Shown: positions 1 through 7,753 of the stretch, piece by piece
Layout of the letters: each line of letters begins with the position of its first letter
Position numbering within the stretch: the stretch's first letter is position 1
Source of the DNA: Methanoregulaceae archaeon
Lineage (GTDB): Archaea; Halobacteriota; Methanomicrobia; Methanomicrobiales; Methanospirillaceae
Assembly (NCBI GenBank): GCA_028679405.1
Contig: JAJRBP010000070.1
Coordinates: 1-12,968 of the forward strand
DNA: 12,968 nucleotides
Reading direction: 5' to 3'
Position numbers and translations under genes: made by a program
Notes under the pieces: generated by a model
What the model was told of the DNA's origin: nothing
Databases searched by the model: none
The model's input: the letters and a program-made list of their open reading frames with translations, nothing else

Positions 1-288
1 CTCTCGGGAGCGGGGCGGGCGATCGGAGAGGCCGTTTCCGGATGCGGAAGGGGGAGCTTCGTCTGCCTCGGCTCCATGTTCAAGTACTTCTTCAGGGAGA
101 GGCCGCCCGCGAATTATACCGAGGTGAAGGAATGCGACACCGCACGATTCGGGGAGTTCTGGAGAGGGATGCTATCACGCGGGATATTCATCCCGCCATC
201 GCAGTTCGAGACGAACTTTCTCTCCGTCGTGCATGGCAGCACGGAGATCGGGCAGATAGCCGCAGGATACCGGGCATGCCTCTCGTGA
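1..288 (+). CDS. hemL: Glutamate-1-semialdehyde 2,1-aminomutase, C-terminal fragment (5' end outside window)
   Basis: This open frame runs from base 1 with no start and gives the last 95 residues of HemL. HemL is the PLP-dependent enzyme that isomerises glutamate-1-semialdehyde to 5-aminolevulinate in the C5 route of tetrapyrrole synthesis. Recognition rests on the family C-terminus: a GSMF-x-FF segment (residues 25-31 of the fragment), a [17 protein letters not shown] stretch, and the PPSQFE motif followed by the terminal helix. The PLP lysine would lie upstream, outside the window. The stop overlaps the start of hemC by 13 nt, so the two are probably cotranscribed and translationally coupled. 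ATG 76 is internal, not a start. Confidence 0.9.
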   Translation, partial: LSGAGRAIGEAVSGCGRGSFVCLGSMFKYFFRERPPANYTEVKECDTARFGEFWRGMLSRGIFIPPSQFETNFLSVVHGSTEIGQIAAGYRACLS

Positions 289-1160
289 TCGGGACGAGGG
301 GCAGTGCCCTCGCGCTTGTCCAGGCGGACCGGGCCTGCGCACTTCTCCGGGAGGCCGGGATAGGGACAGAAAAGACCATTATCACGACAGAAGGGGATAC
401 CATCACGAATTTCCCCCTCCACGAAATCGGTGGCCAGGGGATCTTCGTGCGTGCCCTGGACGATGCGATCCTGTCCGGAAAGATCGATGCGGCGGTCCAT
501 TCCATGAAAGATATCCCGGCCGCAAGACCGGCAGGGGTCGTCACGGCCGCTGTTCTTCCACGGGACTCACCAGCCGACTTCCTCGCGCACCTGGTACCTG
601 AGGGAGACATCCGGGTGATAGGGACCTCGAGTACCAGGCGTAAAGCCCAACTGCTCCGGCACTTTCCCGGATTAACCGTGAAGAACCTGCGGGGGAACGT
701 GGATACCCGTCTCCGGAAGCTTTCCGAGGGCAGGTACGATGCGATAGTCCTCGCAGAGGCTGGTATTGGTCGCCTGTCGCTGGATGTGCCGGGCCGGAGA
801 CTCCCCCCGGAAACCTTTGTCCCGGCCCCGAACCAGGGGATTATCGCAGTTGTATGCAGGGATGACCCTGACATCAGGGCTGCGGTCGCCAGGCTCGACG
901 ACCCGGAGACGAGAGTGGATGCGGCAATAGAGCGTGCGGTGATGGAGGAACTTGGAGGGGGGTGCTATACCCCGATAGGGATCTATTCGGTGGGAGGGCA
1001 TCTGACTGCCGAGGTTCTCTCTCTTGATGGGAAACGTCAGGTACGTCATGAGGAGGGAATAAGGGATCCTGATTCCGCCAGGTCGGCCGGGCGCAGGCTG
1101 CGGGCAGAAGCAGGCGAACTTATCAGGGAAGCCTGGGAACGTCTCGGGGTGAAAGGATGA
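276..1160 (+). CDS. hemC: Porphobilinogen deaminase (hydroxymethylbilane synthase)
   Basis: HemC polymerises four porphobilinogens into hydroxymethylbilane in the cytoplasm. The 294-residue product has the whole family signature: [13 protein letters not shown] at residues 5-17, HSMKDIP at 75-81 with the catalytic Asp79, [11 protein letters not shown] at 116-126, LRGNVDTRL at 138-146, PAPNQGI at 183-189, and Cys230 in the [10 protein letters not shown] loop, which anchors the dipyrromethane cofactor. ATG 276 was chosen because the conserved N-terminus begins right there. The frame stays open upstream to an ATG at 42, but that part reads through the hemL coding region. The start lies inside the end of hemL and the stop overlaps cobA as ATGA. 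Length is normal for the family. No hemD, whose enzyme would cyclise the product to uroporphyrinogen III, follows it. Confidence 0.95.
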   Translation: MPLVIGTRGSALALVQADRACALLREAGIGTEKTIITTEGDTITNFPLHEIGGQGIFVRALDDAILSGKIDAAVHSMKDIPAARPAGVVTAAVLPRDSPADFLAHLVPEGDIRVIGTSSTRRKAQLLRHFPGLTVKNLRGNVDTRLRKLSEGRYDAIVLAEAGIGRLSLDVPGRRLPPETFVPAPNQGIIAVVCRDDPDIRAAVARLDDPETRVDAAIERAVMEELGGGCYTPIGIYSVGGHLTAEVLSLDGKRQVRHEEGIRDPDSARSAGRRLRAEAGELIREAWERLGVKG

Positions 1161-1957
1161 CAGGGAAGGTATGGCTGGTGGGATCAGGCCCCGGGGGGAC
1201 CGGGCTTCTCACCCTCAGGGCACGCGAGGTGATCGACAGGGCAGAGGTGATACTCTACGATCAGCTCCCCGGGGAGGAGATCCTCTCGACCCTCCCGGGG
1301 CATGCGGAACTGATCGATTGCGGGAAATATGGCGGCGACCATACCCTCGAACAGGACGAGATCGAGGCCCTCATGCTCGACCGGGCTCTCTCGGGCAGGA
1401 GGGTAGTGCGCCTGAAGGGAGGCGACCCGTTCCTCTTCGGCAGGGGTGGGGAGGAGATTGACACCCTCAGGGCGAACGGGGTGCCGTGCGAGGTCGTCCC
1501 GGGCGTCACGAGCGCAATCGCTGTCCCTGCAGCGGTCGGTATCGCGGTGACCCACCGGAAATACGCCTCGCAGGTGACCGTCATCACCGGCCATGAGGAC
1601 CCCGGGAAACCTGAATCGGCGCTTGAATGGGAGGCCCTCGCGAAGCTGTCGGGCACGCTCGTCATCCTCATGGGGGTGAAGAACCTCGGAAAGATCACAG
1701 AAATCCTGACGGGGTACGGGAAAGACCGGAATACCCCTGTCGCGATCATCGAGCGGGGTCTCCGTGCGGACCAGAGGGTCACCACCGGGGTCCTCTCGGA
1801 TATTTCTGAACACGCAAAAAAAGCCGGTGTCAGGCCGCCTGCGATCATCGTGATCGGCGATGTGGTCAGGATGTACCGGGAGGACCTTCCGGGCCTGATA
1901 CCGCCTGAAGGAGAGAACTCCTCTTTTTTGGAAATATCAGGCCGGAACAAGGATTAA
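1157..1957 (+). CDS. cobA: Uroporphyrinogen-III C-methyltransferase (SUMT)
   Basis: This SAM-dependent enzyme methylates uroporphyrinogen III at C2 and C7 to precorrin-2, the shared precursor of siroheme, cobalamin and coenzyme F430. The 266-residue protein shows VGSGPG at residues 8-13, a YDQLP segment at 34-38, the long signature VRLKGGDPFLFGRGGEE at 84-100, PGVTSAIAVPA at 115-125, and a late Q-R-VTTG-LSDI stretch. It is a single-domain SUMT with no fused CysG-type dehydrogenase/chelatase and no fused HemD. It starts in a 4-nt ATGA overlap with hemC. Thirty-one bases follow before cbiT, including a good box A, so cobA probably ends the first transcriptional unit, although read-through into cbi genes is possible. 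Confidence 0.93.
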   Translation: MTGKVWLVGSGPGGTGLLTLRAREVIDRAEVILYDQLPGEEILSTLPGHAELIDCGKYGGDHTLEQDEIEALMLDRALSGRRVVRLKGGDPFLFGRGGEEIDTLRANGVPCEVVPGVTSAIAVPAAVGIAVTHRKYASQVTVITGHEDPGKPESALEWEALAKLSGTLVILMGVKNLGKITEILTGYGKDRNTPVAIIERGLRADQRVTTGVLSDISEHAKKAGVRPPAIIVIGDVVRMYREDLPGLIPPEGENSSFLEISGRNKD

Positions 1958-1960
1958 TAC

Positions 1961-1968
1961 CTTTATAC
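1961..1968 (+). promoter_or_regulatory. Archaeal box A (TATA) for cbiT
   Basis: CTTTATAC lies in a short AT-rich stretch between cobA and cbiT. Its centre is about 24-25 nt before the cbiT ATG, where an archaeal transcript would start. No clear Shine-Dalgarno precedes the ATG, so a leaderless or almost leaderless cbiT mRNA is the simplest reading. This is inferred from sequence only. Confidence 0.6.
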
Positions 1969-1988
1969 GGCCCATTTCTTATCAGGTT

Positions 1989-2516
1989 ATGAAGGATCTC
2001 CCGGGCGGGCCGACCAAGGACGAGATAATGGCGGTCTCTCTCCAGAAGCTCCAGTTGCGGCCCGGCGATATCTTCACCGACCTCGGCTGCGGGACTGGAA
2101 AGATCGCGATCGCCGCATCGATAACTGCGGCTGAAGTGCACGCGTCGGACCTCCGCGAGGACGCGATTATCTATGCAAAAATGGAAGCACGGAAAGCCGG
2201 AGCCATGAATATCTCTTTTTTCCATGGCGATTCGGTCGACCTTCTCCAGAGCATAGACAAGGTCGATGTCTCGTTCGTCGGTGGTTCAAAACACCTGGGG
2301 GAGGTCCTCACCCTGCTGGCAGGAAAAGGGACCAGGAATATCGTGGTGAATGCAGTGCTCACCGATACGCTGAACGAGGCGATCTCGGTGATGCGGGAGC
2401 TCGGGATCTTCCGGGAAGCCCTCCTCGTCCAGGTCTCGCGCTCGCATGAGGTTGCCGGCAGCATCATGTTCCGGCCCATCGATCCGGTCTTCATAGTCGT
2501 CGGGGGTGCAGCGTAG
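1989..2516 (+). CDS. cbiT: Cobalt-precorrin-6B (C15)-methyltransferase / C12 decarboxylase CbiT
   Basis: CbiT uses SAM to methylate C15 of the corrin ring and decarboxylates the C12 acetate. The 175-residue protein opens with the hallmark GGPTKDEI (residues 6-13), has a class I methyltransferase fold with DLGCGTGKIA at 31-40, an acidic strand end near Asp54, the family FVGGSKHL segment at 96-103, and a C-terminal VSRSHEVAG-Met-Phe region. It is separate from CbiE (7142-7753), whereas many bacteria fuse the two as CobL; unfused forms are common in archaea. ATG 1989 fits the family N-terminus. The stop TAG abuts the ATG of cbiL with no spacer. A box A upstream suggests that it heads its own unit. 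Confidence 0.92.
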   Translation: MKDLPGGPTKDEIMAVSLQKLQLRPGDIFTDLGCGTGKIAIAASITAAEVHASDLREDAIIYAKMEARKAGAMNISFFHGDSVDLLQSIDKVDVSFVGGSKHLGEVLTLLAGKGTRNIVVNAVLTDTLNEAISVMRELGIFREALLVQVSRSHEVAGSIMFRPIDPVFIVVGGAA

Positions 2517-3122
2517 ATGCTCGTAGGCCTCGGCCTCGGTCCGGGGGACCCGGAACTTCTCACACTAAGGGCGGTCCGTCTCCTCCGGAAAGCGGATGCC
2601 GTCTTTGTCCCCGGCAGGATGGCCGGGGAACTCGTCGCTCCCTACCGCGATGCGGAGGTCCTTGAGTTCCCCATGACGCAGGACGAGACGGTAATCCAGG
2701 AGTGCATGGAGAGAAATGCCGACCGTATCGCGCCCGTCGCAACATCCGGGCTTGCAGTCCTCGGAATCCTCGGCGATCCCAACTTCTTCTCCACCTTCTC
2801 CCGCCTCTGCGGCGTGATCTCGGAGCGTTATCCTGGGATCGACTGCACGACCGAACCAGGAGTGAGCGCGATAACGGCCTTCGCCTCCGCGGTGGGAATC
2901 CCCCTCTCGGACGGGTTTGAGGTCACTGACGGGGGTCCGCCCGGGTCGAGGATCCTCCTCAAGGTCCGGAAACCCAGGGATTGCATGAAGGCCCTGATCA
3001 ATGAAGGATTTTCCCGGTTCATTCTCGTGGAACGGATGTATCTCCCTGAAATGAAGGTGTACCGGGACGGCGAAATGCCGGTGGAATGCGACTACATGAG
3101 TGTCATGTACGCGGAGCGATGA
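2517..3122 (+). CDS. cbiL: Cobalt-factor II / precorrin-2 C20-methyltransferase CbiL
   Basis: CbiL adds the C20 methyl group that is later lost on ring contraction. It is a tetrapyrrole methylase of the same fold as CobA. Visible are GLGPGDPELLTL near the N-terminus (residues 6-17), the central ILGDPNFFSTF segment (about residues 83-93), and TEPGVSAI-AFASA (about residues 117-130), which form the SAM and substrate pockets. At 201 residues it is shorter than the roughly 220-240 usual for the family, with the loss toward the C-terminus; the core motifs are intact. Its ATG directly follows the cbiT stop. The stop is the TGA at 3120, just before cbiF. Confidence 0.88.
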   Translation: MLVGLGLGPGDPELLTLRAVRLLRKADAVFVPGRMAGELVAPYRDAEVLEFPMTQDETVIQECMERNADRIAPVATSGLAVLGILGDPNFFSTFSRLCGVISERYPGIDCTTEPGVSAITAFASAVGIPLSDGFEVTDGGPPGSRILLKVRKPRDCMKALINEGFSRFILVERMYLPEMKVYRDGEMPVECDYMSVMYAER

Positions 3123-3126
3123 CAGA

Positions 3127-3843
3127 ATGGGACCATGCTACTTTGTAGGAGCTGGACCCGGCGACCCGGGCTTGATCACGGTCAGGGGAATGGCCCTCCT
3201 CGAAAGTGCCGATGTCCTGATATATGCCGGCTCCCTCGTGAACCCTGAACTGGTCGCACTCTCGCCCGCGCCCGTGAAGTTGAACTCCTGGGGGATGAAG
3301 CTTGCCGAGATCACTGACGCCATCAGCAGGCATATCAGGGAAGGAAAGCAGGTGGTAAGGCTTCACTCGGGTGATCCTTCGCTCTACGGGGCAATCGTGG
3401 AACAGATGGAAGAGCTCGATCGCCTGGGGATCAGGAGCGAGATCGTCCCGGGCGTCTCCTCGATGTTCGGAGCAGCGGCGGCCCTGGGGACCCAGCTCAC
3501 GCTGGGAGGGGTGAGCGATACCCTCATTGTCACCCGCCCGGCCGGAGCCACACTCGAACACGACTATATCAGGGAGTTGTCCGCGTTACCCGCCACCATG
3601 GTGGTCTTCCTCGGGACTGCGCAGCTCGAGGACGTCCTCTCCAGGGTAGGGTACCCACCCGAGACACCTGCAGCGGTGGTGTACCATGCGACCTGGCCCG
3701 ACGAACTGGTCGTCCGCGGGTGCGTCCGGGATATCGCCGCGAAGGCAAGGTCTGCAGGCATCGCAAGGAGCGCCCTCCTCATTATCGGGGGGGTAGTCGA
3801 GCCCGGATCCTCCGGGAGAAAGCGGTCGGTGCTGTACTCATGA
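3127..3843 (+). CDS. cbiF: Cobalt-precorrin-4 C11-methyltransferase CbiF
   Basis: CbiF methylates C11 of cobalt-precorrin-4 in the anaerobic pathway. The 238-residue tetrapyrrole methylase has YFVGAGPGDPGLITVRG near its start, YAGSLVNPEL, VRLHSGDPSLYGAI, VPGVSSMFGAAAALG, and the late VVYHATWPDE segment that typifies CobM/CbiF. I chose ATG 3127 because the conserved region begins four residues later and a GGAG lies 10 nt upstream. An in-frame ATG at 3100 would overlap cbiL by 23 nt and add nine residues without family support. The ATG at 3119 is in another frame and ends after nine codons. The stop overlaps cbiG as ATGA. Confidence 0.93.
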   Translation: MGPCYFVGAGPGDPGLITVRGMALLESADVLIYAGSLVNPELVALSPAPVKLNSWGMKLAEITDAISRHIREGKQVVRLHSGDPSLYGAIVEQMEELDRLGIRSEIVPGVSSMFGAAAALGTQLTLGGVSDTLIVTRPAGATLEHDYIRELSALPATMVVFLGTAQLEDVLSRVGYPPETPAAVVYHATWPDELVVRGCVRDIAAKARSAGIARSALLIIGGVVEPGSSGRKRSVLYS

Positions 3844-4712
3844 GCGATACCGCGGTCGTCTCGCTTCACCGGTTCTCCGACCAGGCGGAGAGGATCGCGG
3901 GTGCAATCGGTGCAGACAGGATAGAATACCGCCAGGGGATATTCTCCGATCTCTTCCCGAAGTACCGGAAGATAGTTGCCGTGATGTCGGTCGGTATCGC
4001 AGTCAGGGGCATCGCACCGCTCCTCTCTGACAAGTGGAGGGACCCGGCGGTCGTGGTGGTCAGCCCGGACCTGAGGTATGCAGTCCCGATCCTCGGCGGT
4101 CACCATGGGGCCAACGCACTTGCCCGGGATCTCGCCGGCGTCGGTTCGCACCCGGTTATCACGACGGCGACCGAGGCCTTCGATCTCCCATCGGTCGAAG
4201 GAATAGCCGGGACCTCCGGGCTCGAGATCCTCAACCGGGACTCAACCAGGGCGGTGAATGCCGGCATCCTCGACGGCGACCTGAGAGTCATACCTGTCAG
4301 CGGGCCTTCGATAGTGATTGCGGGTCCGGGTGTCTCATTCCTGGTCAGGCCTGGAGAATATACCGTGGGGATCGGTTGCAGGAAAGGGATCGGGGCGGGA
4401 AAAGTGGTCGGGGCGGTAACGACCGTGCTCGCCGATGCGGACATTCAAAAGGACCAGGTGCTCGTATATGCGACTACAGGGAGGAAGCTCCCTGAACGCG
4501 GGTTGCACGAGGCGGTCCGTACCCTTGAAGGCAACCTCGTCTTCCTCGATGACCGGACGATCCGTGCCCAGAGGGTGACGGGGCCCTCCGCAGCAGGGAG
4601 GATCGGTCTCCCGGGGGTAGCCGAGCCATGTGCGCTCGCCGTCTCCCGGCTCCAGGAGCTCGTCGTCCCGAAAAGGGTGATCGGGGGGGTGACTGTTGCC
4701 GTCGCACGGTGA
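3840..4712 (+). CDS. cbiG: Cobalt-precorrin-5A hydrolase CbiG
   Basis: CbiG opens the ring-A delta-lactone and releases the two-carbon fragment as acetaldehyde; it is a marker of the anaerobic cobalt-first pathway. The 290-residue product has the N-terminal domain (about residues 1-115) with GIAVRGIAPLL, DPAVVVVSPD, GGHHGANALA and a PVITTATEAF end. It also has the C-terminal domain (about residues 180-290) with GIGCRKGIGA, YATTGRKLPERGL and GVAEPCAL. The linking middle domain is short, making the protein smaller than many bacterial CbiG enzymes. ATG 3840 overlaps the cbiF stop by 4 nt; the frame is open further upstream to 3720, but only across cbiF. The end overlaps the TTG start of cbiH by 17 nt. 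Confidence 0.93.
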   Translation: MSDTAVVSLHRFSDQAERIAGAIGADRIEYRQGIFSDLFPKYRKIVAVMSVGIAVRGIAPLLSDKWRDPAVVVVSPDLRYAVPILGGHHGANALARDLAGVGSHPVITTATEAFDLPSVEGIAGTSGLEILNRDSTRAVNAGILDGDLRVIPVSGPSIVIAGPGVSFLVRPGEYTVGIGCRKGIGAGKVVGAVTTVLADADIQKDQVLVYATTGRKLPERGLHEAVRTLEGNLVFLDDRTIRAQRVTGPSAAGRIGLPGVAEPCALAVSRLQELVVPKRVIGGVTVAVAR

Positions 4713-5475
4713 AAATGGCTGCCTCTCCATCGTGGGGACCGGCCCGGGGCGGCTCGACCAGATGACGGCCCGTGCTGCGGAGGTCATCCGGGAGGCGGAC
4801 TGCGTGATCGGGAACGAGTCCTATCTCTCGTGGCTCGCCCCGCTCATCCACGGAAAGGAGGTGATCCGGAGCCGGATGGGCCGGGAGGTGGAGCGTGCGG
4901 AGACCGCGGTCCGCCTGGCCGCCGACCGGCGGGTTGCGATCGTCAGCGGAGGAGATGCCGGGGTATACGGGATGGCCTCGATCGTACTCGAAATTGTCGA
5001 ACGTAACGAGGAGAAGATCAGGGTCGAGGTCGTCCCCGGGATTACGGCGGCAAATGCGGCGGCGGCCCTCCTCGGCTCCCCCCTGTCAGGAGATTTCGCG
5101 GTCATCAGCCTCTCCGACCTTCTCACGCCGATCGATACGATCGGGAAAAGGCTCGAGGCTGTCTTCTCTGTCGGGATCCCGGTCGCCCTTTACAACCCGA
5201 GGAGCCGGGGCCGGCCCCACAACCTTGCGCTGGCCCTGGAGATCGCTTCAAGACACCTCGGGCCGGATACCCCGGTCGGCATCGTGAAGAACGCGTACCG
5301 GGACGGGGAAGTCGTCTCGATCACCACCCTCGGGAAGGCCGGCCGGATTATCGAAGACGTGGATATGCACTCGATCCTGATCATCGGGGGAGAGGAGAGC
5401 AGGATATGGAGGAATGGAACTGATGCCAGAGGAATCATCACCCCGCGGGGCTACCACAGGAAATACGTATATTGA
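4696..5475 (+). CDS. cbiH: Cobalt-precorrin-3 (C17)-methyltransferase, ring-contracting, CbiH
   Basis: CbiH methylates C17 and drives ring contraction to the delta-lactone that CbiG opens. The 259-residue protein has IVGTGPGRLDQMT near the start, IGNESYL, VSGGDAGVYGMA, VPGITAANAAAALLG, YNPRSRGRP, GIVKNAYR, and the family terminal motif ITPRGYHRKY. The start must be the TTG at 4696: an in-frame TGA at 4690-4692 closes the frame upstream, and the next candidate, GTG 4732, would remove part of the first conserved strand. A GGTGA lies just before the TTG. The first 17 nt overlap cbiG. The last 53 nt, including the conserved TPRGY tail, overlap cbiC. Confidence 0.92.
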   Translation: MPSHGENGCLSIVGTGPGRLDQMTARAAEVIREADCVIGNESYLSWLAPLIHGKEVIRSRMGREVERAETAVRLAADRRVAIVSGGDAGVYGMASIVLEIVERNEEKIRVEVVPGITAANAAAALLGSPLSGDFAVISLSDLLTPIDTIGKRLEAVFSVGIPVALYNPRSRGRPHNLALALEIASRHLGPDTPVGIVKNAYRDGEVVSITTLGKAGRIIEDVDMHSILIIGGEESRIWRNGTDARGIITPRGYHRKYVY

Positions 5476-6103
5476 CCTTGGCGCAACAACGCGGGAGGCA
5501 TACGAGATCTCTGCAAAGAGCCGTGCACTCGCAAGGTCCGAGATCGGAGACAGGACGCCTGAAGACCGGATCAGGCAGCGGTGCTCGGTCGCGGTTGGTG
5601 ATTTCGCGATGGCCGGACTCCTGCGGTTCTGCCACGAGCCGGTGACCGCCGGGACCAAGGCGATCGGGAACGGCGCCCTGATAGTCACCGATATCCGGAT
5701 GGTTCAGGTCGGGATCCAGAAACGCGGGCACTCGAGCGAGATAATCTGTGCCCTCGATCATGCCGGCGGGGCGGGAGACAGGGGAATTACCCGTTCCTCA
5801 GCCGGGCTTCTTGCCCTCGCGGATCGTCTCCCGGGTTCTGTGCTGGTCATCGGGAACGCCCCGTCCGCTCTTCTCACTGCCTGCGACCTCATTCGGGGAG
5901 GGGCGGCCCCTGCACTCGTCGTCGGTACTCCCGTGGGATTCGTGAATGCTGCCGAGTCGAAGGAGATACTCAGGAGCCTGGACGTCCCTTCGATAACCAC
6001 CGAGGGGACAAGGGGCGGGACACCGGTCGCAGTAGCGGCTGTCAACGAGATCATCACGATGGTCGCGGAACGCGTTTCCCGGGCCGAAGGGGCCGGAAGG
6101 TAA
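5423..6103 (+). CDS. cbiC: Cobalt-precorrin-8 methylmutase CbiC
   Basis: CbiC moves the methyl group from C11 to C12, giving cobyrinic acid. The 226-residue product shows GATTREAYEISAKSRALAR, CSVAVGDFAMAGLL, AGTKAIGNGALIVTDIRMV, a variable DHAGGAGDRG segment, VIGNAPSALLTACDL, VGTPVGFVNAAESKE, and TTEGTRGGTPVAVAAVNEI. Two starts are possible: ATG 5414 lies only 1 nt after the GGAGG at 5408-5412, while ATG 5423 lies 10 nt after it, so I prefer 5423. Either choice overlaps cbiH substantially, and no later start exists before the conserved core. cbiD follows after 7 nt, preceded by an AAGG-containing ribosome site. Confidence 0.92.
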   Translation: MPEESSPRGATTGNTYIDLGATTREAYEISAKSRALARSEIGDRTPEDRIRQRCSVAVGDFAMAGLLRFCHEPVTAGTKAIGNGALIVTDIRMVQVGIQKRGHSSEIICALDHAGGAGDRGITRSSAGLLALADRLPGSVLVIGNAPSALLTACDLIRGGAAPALVVGTPVGFVNAAESKEILRSLDVPSITTEGTRGGTPVAVAAVNEIITMVAERVSRAEGAGR

Positions 6104-6110
6104 GGACAAA

Positions 6111-7145
6111 ATGACCGTCCTGGACCCTGTGTCCGGTTTCACGTATCCTGATGAATGGGTAAGCCGGTGCGATCCGGGCCTCCTGCCTGAGGTAATCTCA
6201 GGCCTTGCAGTCCTTACCTCCGGGGGTAAAATCCGGATGAGAGGATTTTCTACCGGGACAACCGCGGCGGCCGCGTGTAAAGGTGCGATCCTTTCGCTCG
6301 TGAAGCATGTCGATTCCGTTGCGATTACGCTCCCTGCCGGGATCGTCCTCGACATCCCTGTGGCTGCAGGGAGGGGGACCGCCTCCTGTACGAAGTACGC
6401 CGGCGACTATCCTGAGGATGCGACGGCCGGGATAGAGTTCCGGGCAGTTGCACGCCCGTTGTCAGGACCCGGCATAATTCTTGAGGCAGGAACCGGTATA
6501 GGCCGCTTTGAGAGGGATACCCCACGGTATCGGAAGGGGGATCCGGCGATCAGCCAGGGGGCTCTCCGGATAATCCACGATGCGATGGAGGAGGCTGTGT
6601 ATGAGGCCGCGATTAAGGGAGTATCGATCGCAATCACCGCACCCTGCGGAGAAGCAGTCGCTGCCGGGACCCTCAACCCGCGGGTCGGGGTTGTCGGCGG
6701 GATCTCGGTCCTCGGAAGCACCGGTCTCGTGGAGCCTTGGGACGATCACCTTGAAGAAACGGTCATCGAGCGCGTAATGAACTCGCCGAGGGTCGTACTG
6801 ACCACCGGCCGGATCGGCCTCCGGTATTCCCGCATGCTCTTCCCGGGCCATGAGGCCGTCCTCGTCGGGAGTAAGATCGGCCCGGCTCTCGAGCATGCGG
6901 ACAAAGAAGTGGTCCTGTGCGGCCTGCCCGGACTCATCCTCCGGTATCTCGAACCGGACATCCTCAAGGGATCCGGCTGTCTTACCGTGGAGGAACTGTC
7001 AGTATCACCGGAATTTTCCGGAAGGGCGAAAAAAGCCATCGGAATATTAAGAGCCCGGTATCCGCATGTCAGGGTGGTTCTCCTGGATCGCGACGGGCAG
7101 GTCCTGCTGGATTCATCAGAAAACAACCCCGGAGAGGAAGAATGA
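6111..7145 (+). CDS. cbiD: Cobalt-precorrin-5B C1-methyltransferase CbiD
   Basis: CbiD methylates C1 of cobalt-precorrin-5B and, unlike its neighbours, does not belong to the tetrapyrrole methylase fold. The 344-residue protein has the diagnostic GFSTGTTAAAACKGA at residues 45-59, a KYAGDYPEDAT segment, GAGTGIG-like EAGTGIGRF, NPRVGVVGGISVLGSTGLVEP in the centre, and the SKIGPAL / CGLPGLILRY stretch toward the C-terminus. CbiD and CbiG together mark the anaerobic route. About 44 residues precede the GFSTGTT motif, including TYPDEWV, longer than in many bacterial versions. The stop overlaps the cbiE ATG by 4 nt. Confidence 0.94.
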   Translation: MTVLDPVSGFTYPDEWVSRCDPGLLPEVISGLAVLTSGGKIRMRGFSTGTTAAAACKGAILSLVKHVDSVAITLPAGIVLDIPVAAGRGTASCTKYAGDYPEDATAGIEFRAVARPLSGPGIILEAGTGIGRFERDTPRYRKGDPAISQGALRIIHDAMEEAVYEAAIKGVSIAITAPCGEAVAAGTLNPRVGVVGGISVLGSTGLVEPWDDHLEETVIERVMNSPRVVLTTGRIGLRYSRMLFPGHEAVLVGSKIGPALEHADKEVVLCGLPGLILRYLEPDILKGSGCLTVEELSVSPEFSGRAKKAIGILRARYPHVRVVLLDRDGQVLLDSSENNPGEEE

Positions 7146-7753
7146 AGATCGTGGGTGTCGGGTGCGGGCCCGGCCTCCTCACCGAGGAGGCGATCGAGTC
7201 GATCAGGAACGCACGGAGAATCCTCGGGTCGGGCCGGGCGATAGAACTTGTGAAGGATTGCATACCTGAGACCTGCCTGGTCGAACAGATCACGGACTTC
7301 AGGAGGCCGATAGGAGGGGATGAGACTACGGTCGTCCTTTCGACCGGCGACCCGATGCTCGGCGGTCTGGGATACCTGGACGGAGAGGTCGTCCCCGGTA
7401 TATCGTCCCTCCAGCTGGCGGCGGCGCGGCTGCACATCCCGCTCTCGAAGGTATGCGTGGTGACCGCACACGGACGGGATCATTCCGGGGCAGCGGAGGA
7501 GACGGTGTCCGAGGTCAGGCGTGGGAAAATTGTCTTCCTCCTGGCAGACCCTTCATTCGATCCAAAAGACCTTTTCTTCCTGCTCAGGGACTGCGGTCCG
7601 GTCCGGATAGCACTTTGCAGTGACCTCGGGTATCCACAGGAGCGAATCGTTACCGGGACACCCGACACCCCCCCCGGACCTGTGCGTGGGCTCTTCTCGC
7701 TATTTATAGGGAACTTTCCGGTCCCTCTCCAATGCAACCCCTCCAGCGAATAG
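7142..7753 (+). CDS. cbiE: Cobalt-precorrin-7 (C5)-methyltransferase CbiE
   Basis: CbiE methylates C5 and works with CbiT on C15. The 203-residue tetrapyrrole methylase has VGVGCGPGLLTEEA at residues 4-17, LSTGDPMLGGLG at 66-77, VPGISSLQLAAARL at 84-97 and TAHGRD at 108-113, all typical of CbiE. ATG 7142 overlaps the cbiD stop as ATGA; the frame is open upstream to 6917, but only across cbiD. It is a stand-alone CbiE with no fused CbiT, consistent with the separate cbiT at 1989. It is the last gene of the cobamide run. Its stop lies at the AT-rich promoter of the next gene. Confidence 0.92.
   Translation: MKIVGVGCGPGLLTEEAIESIRNARRILGSGRAIELVKDCIPETCLVEQITDFRRPIGGDETTVVLSTGDPMLGGLGYLDGEVVPGISSLQLAAARLHIPLSKVCVVTAHGRDHSGAAEETVSEVRRGKIVFLLADPSFDPKDLFFLLRDCGPVRIALCSDLGYPQERIVTGTPDTPPGPVRGLFSLFIGNFPVPLQCNPSSE

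Noticed and set aside
42..275. Extended start for hemC at ATG 42
   Set aside because: The extra 78 residues come from reading the hemL C-terminus in another frame; the HemC family N-terminus starts at ATG 276.
188..874. Minus-strand open frame of 228 codons opposite hemL/hemC
   Set aside because: It is antisense to HemC, whose catalytic motifs are all present, and its Arg/Ser/Pro-rich translation is typical of a GC-rich shadow frame.
1958..1988. Cobalamin riboswitch before the cbi genes
   Set aside because: The 31-nt gap is far too short for the aptamer, and no B12-box-like conserved segment is evident in or near it.
3100..3126. Upstream starts for cbiF at ATG 3100, and the ATGA at 3119
   Set aside because: The first adds nine residues without family support. 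The second opens an out-of-frame stretch ending after nine codons.
6746..7483. Minus-strand open frame of 245 codons opposite cbiD/cbiE
   Set aside because: It is a shadow of two recognised genes, has no ribosome site or family pattern, and has an Arg/Ser/Pro-heavy composition.
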